Positions 27,001 to 39,100 of a DNA stretch of 64,000 bases are shown in pieces. The stretch's first letter is position 1; every line of letters starts with the position of its first letter. Where the stretch lies: assembly GCA_030407085.1 (NCBI GenBank), contig CM059586.1, positions 28,445,501-28,509,500 on the forward strand, written 5' to 3'. The notes beneath the pieces were generated by a model. That model saw only the letters and a program-made list of their open reading frames with translations. It was not told the DNA's origin and searched no databases. The position numbers and the translations under genes are program-made. The DNA comes from Trichopria drosophilae. Taxonomy: Eukaryota > Arthropoda > Insecta > Hymenoptera > Diapriidae.

Positions 27001-28097
27001 AATAGCGCGTGATATCGAAGGGAAGGCTATTGCCCCTCAATGAATAAATCCATTATCGTGTACTGTTGTCAGTTTCAAATAATATACGAAAAACTCGTGC
27101 ATCGCATGCATGACTCGATACTTCATTCATGAGACGGAAGGCCCCCCTGGCTTCGACTCATAATAATAGAATCTCCTTTATGTAACGATATCGTCAATGA
27201 AGGTATTTTTGGGTCGACCGAATAATAACCCCTGTCCCACGTTTTCCTACGTCGTTAATTATGCATAAATATTAGTATTTTACGATTATGATTTATGATC
27301 GTGGAAATTCAATTTCTAGAAACGTAAATCCTTTTTACGAGAATTTTTCAAATCCATTTGGGAAATGCATCCGAAATAGTTTTGTACACGGTCAAACATT
27401 GGGAATTTCCATTGAAATTCGAGAAGGTTGTAAAAATATACCAATACAATGAATATCGATCATTCCAGTGCATGTGAAAAGAAATAATTAAATGTAATCT
27501 CAGTAAACAGATTTTATTTAATTCTAAGATGTTGGACTCAAATATGATTTTGAATTAGAAGAAATCATTTAATATGTTTGAATAAATCAATATCCTTCGG
27601 TTTTATCTATCTTTTGAGAAGCCTACGAAACAAAATATATATGTAGAATTCTATGAAAAATATTTCGTAATTCCAAAACGTTTGATCGAATTTTTATAAT
27701 GCTCGTATGATCTTAATTTAAGGATTTGGTCAGGATGTAGAGTATAAGAAACCTAAACAAAAATAGGTCCGCATGACATCGATTATGTTTGTAACATCCT
27801 TTTTTGCTTGTAGAAATGCAAAGTCAATTGAAAATTCTGTGATAATTAACTAGCCATAACTTGCTAACAAATAAATATTCCAACGTACAGGTTCAAGGTG
27901 CAGGTACAAAATCAACGCTATGAAGTACACCTTTAAAAATGATGAAAAAATTATCTCTGAAATAATATTTGACGAGGAATTCAGTGATGCCAGAATGCAA
28001 AGCGTAAACAATATTTTTCACCCATAAATTTACTTAAAACTACAAATCTGCCTTTTCGTAAAAATGCTATAAAATTTTGAATTTTAAAAATGTGAGG
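24058..28097. other. AT-rich non-coding stretch
   Basis: No supported gene. A 106-codon minus-strand frame at 26593-26913 is the longest, and its composition and context do not support coding. Simple A and T runs are common; I resolved no repeat boundaries. Confidence 0.45.
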
Positions 28098-28395
28098 TCA
28101 GATTCGTAATAAGCGTCCCCGAAAAACCCTGAGTACCCAGTCTCATCTCAATACAGTAACTTTTAAAATCTTGGACGGCCATCTTGGCTCCGCCTTTTCC
28201 AATTGTCAAAATCTGATTTCAGATTCGTAATCAGCGACCTCAAAAACCCCCCGAGAACCCAGTTTCATCAAGTTTGGGTAATTTTTCGCATTTTGGTCGG
28301 CCATTTTGGATCCGCCATTTTAAATTTTCAAAATCTGACTTCAGATTCGTAATCAGCGACTCAGAAAACCCCCGAGTAACAATTTTCGGCTGTTT
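28098..28395. repeat. Tandem repeat, period about 121-122 bp
   Basis: The unit starts with CAGATTCGTAATCAGCGAC at about 28099 (as TCAGATTCGTAATAAGCG), 28220 and 28342, giving spacings of 121 and 122. Each unit continues with a C-rich run, AAAAACCCCCCGAG-like, then CCCAGTTTCATC and GGTCGGCCATTTTGGATCCG, and ends in TTCAAAATCTGA. The third unit is truncated. Degraded single relatives are visible at about 1442-1500 and in part near 63820-63850, so the unit also exists dispersed. No coding capacity. Confidence 0.8.
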
Positions 28396-30058
28396 TCCGT
28401 GGAAAGTAAAATGTATGCCGCAAAGGGTTGTAAAATATGAATATTTTTACTAAAATATTTTCAACTTAATTAAGCTCAAATTACACAACTTATTGATAAT
28501 AAAATATATAATAATAAAATATGATTACTTTATGTACATATTTATAAATTTTAATGATTTTAATCGCATTTATCGAGTCGTTGCACTAATACCGGCGAGC
28601 CATAAGACATTTAGATTCAGATTAAATTACAATTAACACTAAAATTAAAATCATTTGTAATTATGGTTGAATTATTCTGTATAAAATTGACAATATATAT
28701 TTGCAATAAACATATTACATTAAAGCGATAATCCTTACATTAAAATCCTGAATTGCATTAAAATGATTGTAAATTATTGTACTCGCAAACAGCACGAAGT
28801 AACCTCTCTGAATAATTCGATTGATTCGTAGTCACCTTGTATTTTTATATCTACTTATAGTTAGTATGTACCTATTTGATGACTTGTTCGCTAAAAAATT
28901 GAAGCCACTGTCGTCTTTTTTTCGCAGAACACAGGAACATGAAAAATACTGGAAAATTGATCATTTTTACATCGATTTTCAGCGTTTTAACCTTCGGCAT
29001 TTTTACTAATCTTATGTTTCACATTTGTTCACTTCTGGTATCCTGGCAACAAAATTTGAAATTGGTATCGCTAAAATAGCACACTAGAAGTTTTCATTAC
29101 ACATATACCTACAGACAAAAAACTTGTCGATAAAAATGATTTTAACATTAAGATTAATGATTTTTCGCATCTATAGCCATATTTTATTGTTTTTATTATA
29201 AATGAACATAACTTACGTTTGAATACAACCATTTCTGTTAAAAGAAATATTTTGCATGGATCAATATTTTTGTCAAACCCCTGATTTATAAATTTAAATA
29301 CTGATTCACAAGAAACATATACATTGTAAATATAAACCCCTAACGATGCGGTTAATAAAATCAATAAGAATGTTTCTCGATGACTAATAGCAGGGTATCC
29401 ATCCTACTTAAATCGGAGACAAATAGATGGTATAATACTAACTTCGTAAATCGTATTTAAATGGATAATAACAGTACAAATCTCTTATATACTTATTGAG
29501 ACATTAAAAATAATCGTAACATTCGCCAACTTTATTTGCACATGTTACAGACCCGATAATCAATATTAATATAAAAAGATGGAGATAATAAAACCCTTAT
29601 GAAATACACACGTCATGTACATTATTTGTTACTCCATCAGATTACAGCCCTGTACAAATTGCAACACGATTCCAGTGTCCGGCTGAGGAGATAACGACAA
29701 AATATGATTACCAACACGAATAATCCTGCAGTGTGTGCAGCTCTTATTTAAGTATGTTAGATATAGATTTTTGTCTCCGGTGCCCAGCATTTGCCTCGCA
29801 AACATAGCACAAATTCTCTTTAATAGGAGTTGAATGTCAACCTTGCACTTGAATTTTCTTATTTAATTTGCTTCTTCCACTTTTATGTATTTGGAGCCTA
29901 AAAAATGTACAATTCTGCATGAAATTTAATGAAAATAGAAGAAATTATATACACAATCACTGGATAATTCCATAAGAATGTTTGAAATTGTCATATGATA
30001 TTTATACAATCCAATAGGAAATTAAAAAAAAAAAATTTAAAGCATTGAAAATATAACA
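28396..30058. other. AT-rich non-coding stretch
   Basis: No supported gene, RNA or repeat boundary. A 97-codon minus-strand frame at 29071-29364 is not protein-like. Confidence 0.45.
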
Positions 30059-30313
30059 CAGTAGAGTTTCAGTATATTTGCCTGCTCGGTTCCGAGCTTT
30101 ACCCTCCGGTCTCCTTATATTTGTCAAAAGAATGGGAGCTTCTCCCACTCTCCTCAGTCACCTTACGTTCGTGACGTCACATCAGGCCCCGAGGCCCCAA
30201 CGCGCAAGGTGGGGGAAAAAGAGAGCGGCGGTAGACAAATATAACGAGATGGAACTGGGCAAATGTGCTGGGACGTAAATATAACGAGACGCAAATATAC
30301 CGGGACTCTACTT
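30059..30313 (-). mobile_element. pogo-like MITE, copy 1
   Basis: It starts CAGTAGAGT and ends with the inverted GGGACTCTACT; its reverse complement aligns almost throughout with the first 110 bp of the copy at 60694-60974. Shared interior blocks include CTCTCTTTTTCCCCCAC and the reiterated CGTTATATTTG. CAGT-type ends with TA target duplication are characteristic of the pogo/Tigger branch of Tc1/mariner. Here the right side is followed by TA (30314-30315) after a decayed last base, but the left flank is CA. Short frames of 66 and 87 codons overlap the element but are not real genes. Confidence 0.8.
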
Positions 30314-33300
30314 TATTTTGTATTCTACAGCAAATACTTTCTCTCTGCATATTTATAATATCGTTAGTGGTGTTGACAAACATTTTTTTAGACATGCATA
30401 TATAATGGGAAACTCCACCATAAAGGGCTCCTGATTTCACCCCAAAAGTAACCTGCGATACAAAACTGGTAAAAGCGAGGAATTAAATCGATACCACTAT
30501 TTAACCCTGACCGGTTAAATCATTGGTGTTAATTTTTCAGTATATGATCATTGCGATTTAAGTCTTTGCAGATAATAAATAATAAACACATAGATTCTCG
30601 ACAATTTTTACGTTGATCCTCATTTCCGAAAACCATCACTCCCTACACCAGCCCGTTTCACACCAGCAGAATTTTAACAGTGCATACATCTATATACGAC
30701 TAAAAACTCACGTAAAAGTAATATACAAGAGTAATTTAATTTCACCAGATATCCCCGAGAACAAAAGCAAACAAAATGACGTTCAACAACCTGTAACTGT
30801 GAGATATGGAAACTCGCAAGTTTAATGAAGTGATTTCAAACTATAAGAAAAAGTAAACTTTCACAACTTTCATTGTTAATTGACAAACAATCAATGGAAA
30901 ATCTCGGCTTGTTCGTGCAGATGCACACCGATAGTGTAAGTCCAGTGTACTTTTCCTCGCGGTCATATTGCAACGATACTTCCCGGCGCATTAATTCTCA
31001 GATTTATATCAGAATGTCCATCTGATAACGGCAATCGTGAAATGACGTCACACACGTACAAGTGCATATGGACACATACTGAGATACAATTCAGGCCGCG
31101 CCGTCTCCTATTAAAATGATGACCTAATCCAAGATAGTCCTCGATCATACGCGTACTTATACTCTCTCGCGAGAATTGCGTTTGTCAAAAGGGCAATAAC
31201 AGATGTCGAAAGAACGAAAGGATATTCCATTTCACCTTGAAGGAATAAGCGAACGCCTGTTCCGAGCTGTCCTGTCAGCTGCGATTTACACCGCGACGAG
31301 CGCTAGTCGCAAATGCAAAATGTCCTGTTCAAAATAACCTGCTGAAGCATAGTTATTTATGTATATAACTCTGAGCATATATGTATAACCTTCTTCAAAT
31401 TAACAATTGTCGAGTTATTAACTTAGAGCTACAGTAGTATTGGACCGCTCATCGTGAGATATGGATTAGTAGTTCATTTCCATAATCACACTCTTAAAAT
31501 TCTGATGGTGTTATGCATATTCAAGTTCGTATACTGATCATGAAATGTATTATTTAATACATGGATGCATAATAGTACTTTTTGTAACAAGGGTGTAAAA
31601 TGGAGCTTTTCTCCTCGGTTAGTGAACACTCGCTCATGGGCCGATTGATTGACATTTAAAGTTCAAAAGGTTACTATTCTCGTCCAAAAATATTGTTCAC
31701 AAAGAGTGGGTAAAACATCATTTTACAAACGCTACTAACAGTACAGTAATATATCGCTGTAATAAACATTAACGTTTATTTCTGCACTGATAGAAAACAT
31801 TTTAATACTAAATGTAGTAGCAATTGATTATTAGTAAATACTACAAGGGATATCTAATCCTACATCAATAGTAATCAAACTATGTCTAGTGGTATTCGAT
31901 ACTGCTTAATGTATCCTGAGAGAAGTTTAATGAACAACGGTATTGTCTACTGCAGTACAGTAGCGCCAAATTAGCGACAACAGTGGCTCAGATTGGAAGC
32001 GAACTGTCGTTCCAAATTATAATAAATATTACTCCCGGGTCATTGGGAGTAGTGAGAGTAGTGCCGCATGTAAACATTGAGACAGCTATTGCATTGTTTT
32101 AAGACGATAATCATATCAAAATAAGAGAAACACAGTGCGGAAAGCCAATATAAAACACATCTCTTGCTTTCGTATAGCAGTTGTTTCCTATGATACGACT
32201 TCTGTCTTCAACTTTTCTCCGTGTAGTTGGATTGTATTTAACCACTGCTATCCTGGTAAAGATTTGGTTGGTTGAACTAGCCATTATCCTACTGTTCGGT
32301 AGAATCTCGGTAGAAATATACACGAATTCTAGATGAAAATCCGCTATACACCACTAACATATACATATTTAGAGTGACATAAAGCAATAATTACAAACAG
32401 AAAATAACATATTAAATTTATATAAAGGATCAATCGATTCGACAAAATGAGCTGGTGTAAATGTAAACAATTTTTCTTTCGAAATGAAGCTTTAATCTTT
32501 ACAACAGCTTTGTAAACAATCGCGACAGCTCGAGCAGGCGAATCAGCTGAGAGCAAGCCGCCATATTGGGCGTTCGATCGAGAGGTATTCGAGATTCTCG
32601 AATCGAGCCGAGGTCGATAAGTTGTAGGAGCTTGTCGCACTCATGTTAAACTATATTAGCTGTCTCAATGTCTCGCATCTCGGTAGATTTACGCCAGAAT
32701 TCGTGTCATTTTTAATAGGATTTCTACCCATATTATAGAGTTAGTTTCTAGCTAGATCATCAAAATCCAGGATAATTCTGGGCAGAATCTCGTGACCATA
32801 TCTATCAGGGTCCTTTGGATAGTAAACACGACCGTGACGTTGTTCCGTTTACTATTTCTCGATCGTTAAATATGCAGTAGAGTACATAACCTCAAATCAA
32901 GCACATACATAACCTCAATAGTCACTTCAAATATTCCTCAGTCCTGACATCACATAATAAAATTTATTTAACTAAATGATCGTTAGTCCTGCTAAAGATA
33001 TTTATTGTATTGTATATTTACTTTGTTAATACTAATATTATTAGATGTTACCAGCAGTTCTCCCTTTTTTATGGTCCATATTAACATTTTTTTTCTCTGT
33101 GTATATTAAATTACTATATTTTCTCAGTGTGTTCACATCCTCTGCTATTTTGTTTACATCACGTCATTAATTTTATATGATACCCCTCTATTTGTAATGT
33201 AAGTTGTAATATCTACGTATTCCTATAATTAATTAATTAATTATTTTTATGCGTGCTCCCATTAGAGTACTAATACTTCTCGGTATATCTATAAATGTAT

Positions 33301-33661
33301 AAGTTATTTAAAATACATAATAATTTATAGTATCATTGACTGAATTTATGAAAAAATTACTTTCTTAAGTTAACCGGTTTGGTACGCCTGAGATCTAAGT
33401 AATAAAGTTAGATGGAATCAAACCGGTACGAGTGTGAAGTTACCAAATGAACTTGATTCTCAAAATAAAGTTACTCTTCACGTTTTACTATTAAGTATCA
33501 ATTTGATCTAAACTATTACCTAACTAAAATGAAAATATTCAACTTCTAACATTTTGTTTCAAAAGTAAAAACCGATATTAGGAAAATTGTCGCGAATACT
33601 GAAACATTTTTTACTATTTTTTGCATAATTTTTTTTAATGAGTAAGAAAACTCGAGAGATT
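30314..33661. other. Non-coding stretch
   Basis: AT-rich with CpG-richer patches near 30900-31330 and 32500-32640. The region 31783-31925 begins GCACTGATAGAAAA and contains TAGTAAATACTA-like words in both orientations; it may be another weak motif-reiterated element. A block AACCGGTT / AAACCGGTACGAG recurs at 33372 and 33419. No gene is supported. Confidence 0.4.
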
Positions 33662-33696
33662 TAACCCGCCGGGACTTGAACCTGGGACCTTGCGCG
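33662..33696 (-). other. tRNA-like 3' half (B-box relic)
   Basis: On the minus strand it contains an exact RNA polymerase III B-box core, GGTTCAAGTCC (33672-33682). It sits in a T-arm-like stem with four of five pairs (CCAGG / CCCGG). No A box lies at the expected distance, so this is not a functional tRNA. A tRNA-derived SINE fragment or a tRNA pseudogene relic are the likely explanations. Confidence 0.5.
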
Positions 33697-33699
33697 TTT

Positions 33700-35171
33700 T
33701 CTTTTATTTGCACGTTATTAATTGGTACCAGCGTATTTAAAGAAATGTGTGTCTATTTGAGAGTTGATATGTCACCGAATAATATACTTTACGTATCTCC
33801 TCCGTTCGAAAAGTTTTTTTAAAGTCTTCCGGCATCGTCGCATTATTGTAGCATAATTTATGTATAGGAAGAACAAAGTTTCCGCGACCCCCATTACTGC
33901 TGACATTTCTATTGACATTTTGTCTTCGAATCTTGTATATATGCAAAATGATTTTTATTTTTCCAAGAACTCCGCTTGCAAATATTCATTTTTACGTTAT
34001 CTTCGAGCTCGGAGGGTATATAGAAAAATATCGAGTTTCAATGGCGGAGAGTGTCCGGAACGAGTTGCCCCGAGTCGCAGGACAAGTACGATAGACATAA
34101 AGGCAAACCCGAACGATATCGCGATCTGGCACGGAATTTTAATATTTCTGCATTGCGTGACTGAAATGAACGACAGTACCGAGGCTTAACGTCGCTTCGA
34201 TGCTTGGGGGACGTATCTTACTCCGTGTGTCTGAGTAAAAATGCACGAGGTCTGATGGGAACACGAGACGCCGGTAGTCTTGAAAAACTTTTTCGTCAAC
34301 TCTCGACTAAATCGATTGGCACAAAGTGAGTTAGTACATTTACCGTATTTGCGATAACGAGCGTGATCTCGACGATTTTTTAATCGCGATGTTTATCTTC
34401 TACTTTCCGGTTCACTCAATTTGGAGGAATGAGACCACTCAGTTCTTTTGTTTATATTTTCCAGATCCGGGGCGTTCTCCTATACGACGAAAAAGTCCAT
34501 TTTAGTTATAAAATTTCTAACTTTTAGTAAAATGGGACTTTCAACCATTAGAAATCACCGCATAATAATATTTTAGTACGTTCAGCGTAGTTACCTTTTC
34601 CGACGCTAGATGCGTGATTGGCCTGTCGCAGATCTCGTAAGCATCCGAATATGATCGATGTACATGTGTCCGTAATTCATCGTACTATATATTTTCAGCA
34701 GTAATAGTGGTGATTGTAATATAACTAATTCGTTTTTTAATCATTTTTAATCACTTAAATGTTTTAAATGTCTACAAATATGGAAGATTTATATTTGAAC
34801 AATTACAAATGATATATTGAATTACTGCTTACAGTGATTCACCACTTGCCTGTAATGAACAAAATGGCGGAAGATTGTCACAAGTTATATCCTCTCACTA
34901 CACTAATCCCCATCCTAAGTGGTCCCATCCAAAGTTGTCAGGCCGTCCAAAGTTATGTATTTCTTCCTTCCAAAATTATACAACCGTGTTCCTCTTTTCT
35001 CCCTCCATGACTTTCGTTTTGCGCATCGCGACGACAGTTACGACAGTGGCGATACTCTACAGACGCCCACATGTAAACCACAATTTGAATTACAGTGGCC
35101 CTCCCCTTATTTTAACTTTTCGAGTCAAGAAAAATGGCGGCTTCTTCCCTTATTTTACCTTTGGAAGATTC
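33700..35171. other. Non-coding stretch with a CpG-rich block
   Basis: A CpG-rich block lies at about 34010-34430, with short overlapping frames but no convincing exon. A hairpin of about 50 bp lies at 34491-34541, with arms AAAGTCCATTTTAG and a near-inverse CTAAAATGGACTTT-like right arm. Nothing else is supported. Confidence 0.4.
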
Positions 35172-35350
35172 TAGGAACATTCCAGGGACATTGAAATATT
35201 CTGCATCATAAATGTTGTTAAATATTACAGGATTGATCAATATTCCTGGAATATTTCTTTGGAACATTGCAAATATTCCAAAGTAATATTCCATCCATAA
35301 TCCAGGAATGTTGAAATGTCCTACGTTTAGAATATTCCTGTAGAATATTT
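35172..35350 (-). repeat. GGAATATTCC repeat block, inverted copy
   Basis: Dense reiteration of AGGAATATTCC / GGAACATT / AATATTCC words. Read on the minus strand, the block GTAGGACATTTCAACATTCC (around 35310-35330) matches GCAGGACATTTCAACATTCC at 35876-35895. This segment is thus an inverted relative of the block at 35840-36150. About 490 bp containing a tRNA-like sequence lies between them. Confidence 0.7.
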
Positions 35351-35704
35351 CTGAAATTTAATAATTAATAGAATTTCTCGACCCTTGTAAATAATAATAT
35401 TGTATGAGTAGTGTTTAAAAAAGGTCACCATAAAAAGGAAGAAAAAGGGGGTTTTACATAAAAATTACAGAATAAAATTACAAATAAAAATAAAAATATG
35501 ACGTTCCGCCTCTCGGATTGTCCCTCTTCAGATAAAGGTAATTATGATATAACATAGCAAATAGAATCTCTATAAAACTTAAGAAAATTTCGCTTCTATT
35601 CGATATGCATATTAACGCCTAATTCGCGGAAACACTTTATAGACATCTTTTTTTAATTGAATCGCGGCAAATGATACTCCTTATGCTTGCAAATTATTTC
35701 ATTA

Positions 35705-35776
35705 GTGTGTGTGGCTGAATGGTTCTGAGCATGGATTTCTATGCAGCGGCCTAGGGTTCGAATCCTACATGGGATA
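35705..35776 (+). other. tRNA-like sequence, probably a pseudogene or SINE head
   Basis: The A box TGGCTGAATGG (from 35712) and B box GGTTCGAATCC (35755-35765) lie 43 bp apart, the spacing of a tRNA gene without a long variable arm. A D-stem can form (GCT with AGC). The presumed anticodon arm folds as GCATGG/CTATGC with a 4-base loop rather than a 7-base anticodon loop, and the expected acceptor stem (GTGTGTG with a 3' partner) does not pair. I therefore call it tRNA-like rather than a tRNA gene. It is followed by a TA-rich tract (35775-35800). Confidence 0.6.
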
Positions 35777-35839
35777 TATATTTATATATATATTTTTTAA
35801 TTCATTTAATTTTAATGGAACCAAAAATGGATAAATTTA

Positions 35840-36150
35840 ATGTTCCTGCAATATTTCACAGGAATATTCCGATCGCAGGACATTTCAACATTCCTGGAAT
35901 ATTCCTGGAATATTACTTTGGAATATTCCCAATGTTCCAAAGGAATATTGCAGGAATATGGATGGAATAAAGTGTGCTATTAGGGTTCTAACAATATTTA
36001 TATTGTTTATAATACGTCTAGTGCAAAATATTTCAATGTTCCTGGAATATTTCAAAGGAATGTTCCTGGAATATTACTTTCGAATATTCCCAATGTTCCA
36101 AAGGAATATTCCAGGAATATGGATGAATAAAATGTGCTATTAGGGACTAA
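35840..36150 (+). repeat. GGAATATTCC repeat block, two direct units
   Basis: Two direct units about 160 bp apart each end GGAATATGGATG, AATAAA and TGTGCTATTAGGG (35973-35985 and 36133-36145). The bodies consist almost entirely of CCTGGAATATT / AATATTCC / GTTCCAAAGGAATATT words, which are near-palindromic. Together with the inverted block at 35172-35350 this could form the two ends of one larger element. Frames crossing it, 61 and 60 codons, are repeat-derived. Confidence 0.75.
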
Positions 36151-39100
36151 TTCCATTGTTTTCCATAAATGATTTTTATAAATTCGATTTTCCGTTGATT
36201 TATCCAGTATCCAGAAACAAATTCAACACTCTTTTTGGAAAATTTCAGTACATATTTAAAAAATATATCAAATTCTCATATATTTGCAATGGAATTTACA
36301 AAAATATGTATTTTTTTGCTCGTACATTTAATTCAGTTTCATCCTTACATTTATTATTTAATTCACTTACATTGACATAATTAATTTTGACAACACACAA
36401 TAATACGCGCAGTAAAGGGATTGACACTTTCATATTTCAGGGAAAATTTATATTTTTACCGAAAACTGTAGATTCGCCACCAAAGAGGAAGTCGGATATT
36501 GGCAATAAACTCGTCGAAACGGATTCACGTTCGTGTAAAGACGGGTCGTCGTACCCAACGATTCCTTGTCAGCGATATTTTTCCTCGCGTGCATATGTTT
36601 TTTATCCTTTTTTTGCCTACCGATCGCGCGGTTGTTCGCCCATAGTTCCTAATTACCTGGAATTGCGCATTGGCAATACAATTATTATCTTTAGTAAGAA
36701 AATTTCGGAGTGCCCGTTGTCTCGCAATATCTTGCCGTCACGCGTCACGATTTGTCATCCGGCGAGCTTCCACTTGAAAATACGGCGTAAAAACGTTAGG
36801 CCAATCTGCCTTTTAGCGATCCAAGAATGCAAGTTGTAAAAGAACGTGCCTGCACACTCGTTGATATGATTAATCAAACGCGAATCGATGTCGTTTCAAC
36901 ATGATACATTTTTTTCATTGTTAGCGATATAATTTTGCATAAACCAAACCGTTAAAATAATAAATTGCATAAATAAGAGAAGAATTTGAAAAATTGATTA
37001 GTCACTGAGTACCTAGATAAACCAGACATCCATGAAAAATGATGAAACTTAAATGTTGGATTCCAATCAGTCAAACTGGGTGTTTTTAACTAAGGGGCCA
37101 TTAAATACCAACTCTCTAATTTTATTCAATTTCGCTTTTACCCAGGTCATATTTTTATTGACAATCATATTTCAGGATCAATTACTATTTTAGGTATTAG
37201 GGATCTGCTGGTCGAGTTTTAGGTGAAGTTTCTTGTGTCAATTCCAGTTTTAACTTACCATTTTAGAGTGGGGTAAAACTCAAGGTTCGACATTGAAACA
37301 ACCATTTTGGTATCTCAAAATTCAACAAAACATCTTATTACAATATCTTATAAACAATTCTTGTATAAATAATATAATTACTTAATTCTTGGTATTAAAG
37401 GGTTTTTGGACTTTTGACCTAACGAATCTGAGGTCGAGGTTTAAATTTTTTTAAATTGTGCGTCCAATATGGAGGAAAAATTGTTTGAAATTGTCGCTTT
37501 CAGTGAAGCTTTATATTAAGGGATTAGGACCGCTGCTTATGAATTTAAGGTAAATTTATAAAATTATTAGAGTTTTAAAACTATCCAAAGTTACATAAAA
37601 ATCCATTACTGCTATTGGGATACTTACTTGCGAACGCGAGGTTATATTTTTTTCAAATATTTAATTTCTTAATTCAAACCATTCCAATAACAAAATCTTT
37701 GTGCAATTCTTTTTCTGGTAAGATTACAATAACCGTAAAACCAATTAAATTAAATTAATTACAAGACAAGAAATTGAGAAATTAATAAAAAGAAAAATTG
37801 TCGTACTGACGACTATACAATCGCGATAATGTTAGCGATAACGACAAAATAATGCAAAAATTAATATCGTTGCACTGGGAATTACGCTTAAAGTACAAAT
37901 AATTATTATAAAACCATTTTACAATAATCACCTCGTTACCTGACTCTTTTCTATTATTCATGTCTTTCTTGCCATAACCTTATGAAATAAACGAGAATAA
38001 CAGTGCTTGCACAACGCTGCGTCACTTATATAACGGCATCCCCAATTACAAATAGTAATGTAAGATTTCGAAACAATTATATCAACAAAAAGGCTGATAA
38101 AATAGATCGTCACGAGCTCGCCGACAAGTATCTCTATTCTCGACAAAAACATCGGCGGCCATTTCTCTCCAATCGATGCGTAAATATGCATTTTGAAAAA
38201 AAGTGTTTGAAAACGAATCTCTAAGAACAATATTACTCGTTAGCAGCACGCCCGCGCAACCTGGCGAAAGGCAGATGGGATCGGTAATTAAAGTAAAATC
38301 AGCTCGTATACACATGAAGCGCGTGTAATACGGCTTTCAAAATTCTTTTCGCAAGGAATCTTGAGCAAGCCTCGATCGGGAAGTCTTGCGATTTCTTATA
38401 CGTGTCCGCCACGCAATTAGTTCCGGCCGAAGATTGCGTCCAATTAAATCAACCAGGTTGACTCGAAATATCCAGAGCGCAAATTCAAGATTGTACCGAT
38501 CAAAGCTTACATAGGTCTCATAAAATGGTCCAAAAGACTATTTTCCGAACGTCAGACCACGCACTCAAAGGTTTAAAATCATCAAAGGCCAAACCCACAG
38601 CTGTTTCTGCCGTTAAACAAACATTTTTTGTCTAAAAAAGAATAATTTCACTATTTCCGGTAAGCAGAGTCTTAAGCGTTAATTTTGGTTTTTGGTGCTT
38701 CACTACTTGCAAAAAGACTTGCGATTAGAACTGCTCAGTGCGCCACTAAACAGTGCGTGTTCGATACATCAAATCTATTATCATAAAATTTCAATATTAC
38801 CAGACTTTGCAGTGCTAATTTTTTACCTTCAAGTATTCACGCATGACCTACTGAGCAGATTTTGCGTTTTCATGAAACTTTTGAAAGCTTCACGCCTACG
38901 TCTTCTACAAGATATGTCTTATTTGAAAAAATCTTATGAAATGTGCGACCCTATTCCTAACAAGAGCAGACAGCGGGACGTAGAAAATAAATCGTCATTA
39001 CATAAAGGGGAACTATGCGTCGAAAATAAATCATTGCGTACAGTCATCGCAAATAATTCCCCGGCAAATTCGTTGCACACAATTCCATTTTATTTTATTG

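Noticed and set aside
30078..30440. Short frames on both strands over the MITE, with a peptide shared with 60660-60875
   Set aside because: They read the repeat itself; the peptide similarity follows from DNA identity and the frame is far too short for a transposase.
35705..35776. A functional tRNA gene
   Set aside because: Pol III boxes are good, but the acceptor stem does not pair and no 7-base anticodon loop forms.
36387..36839. 150-codon open frame on the + strand
   Set aside because: The frame lacks protein-like composition or repeats, has no coherent splice context or upstream promoter, and lies in a CpG-richer block where long chance frames are expected.
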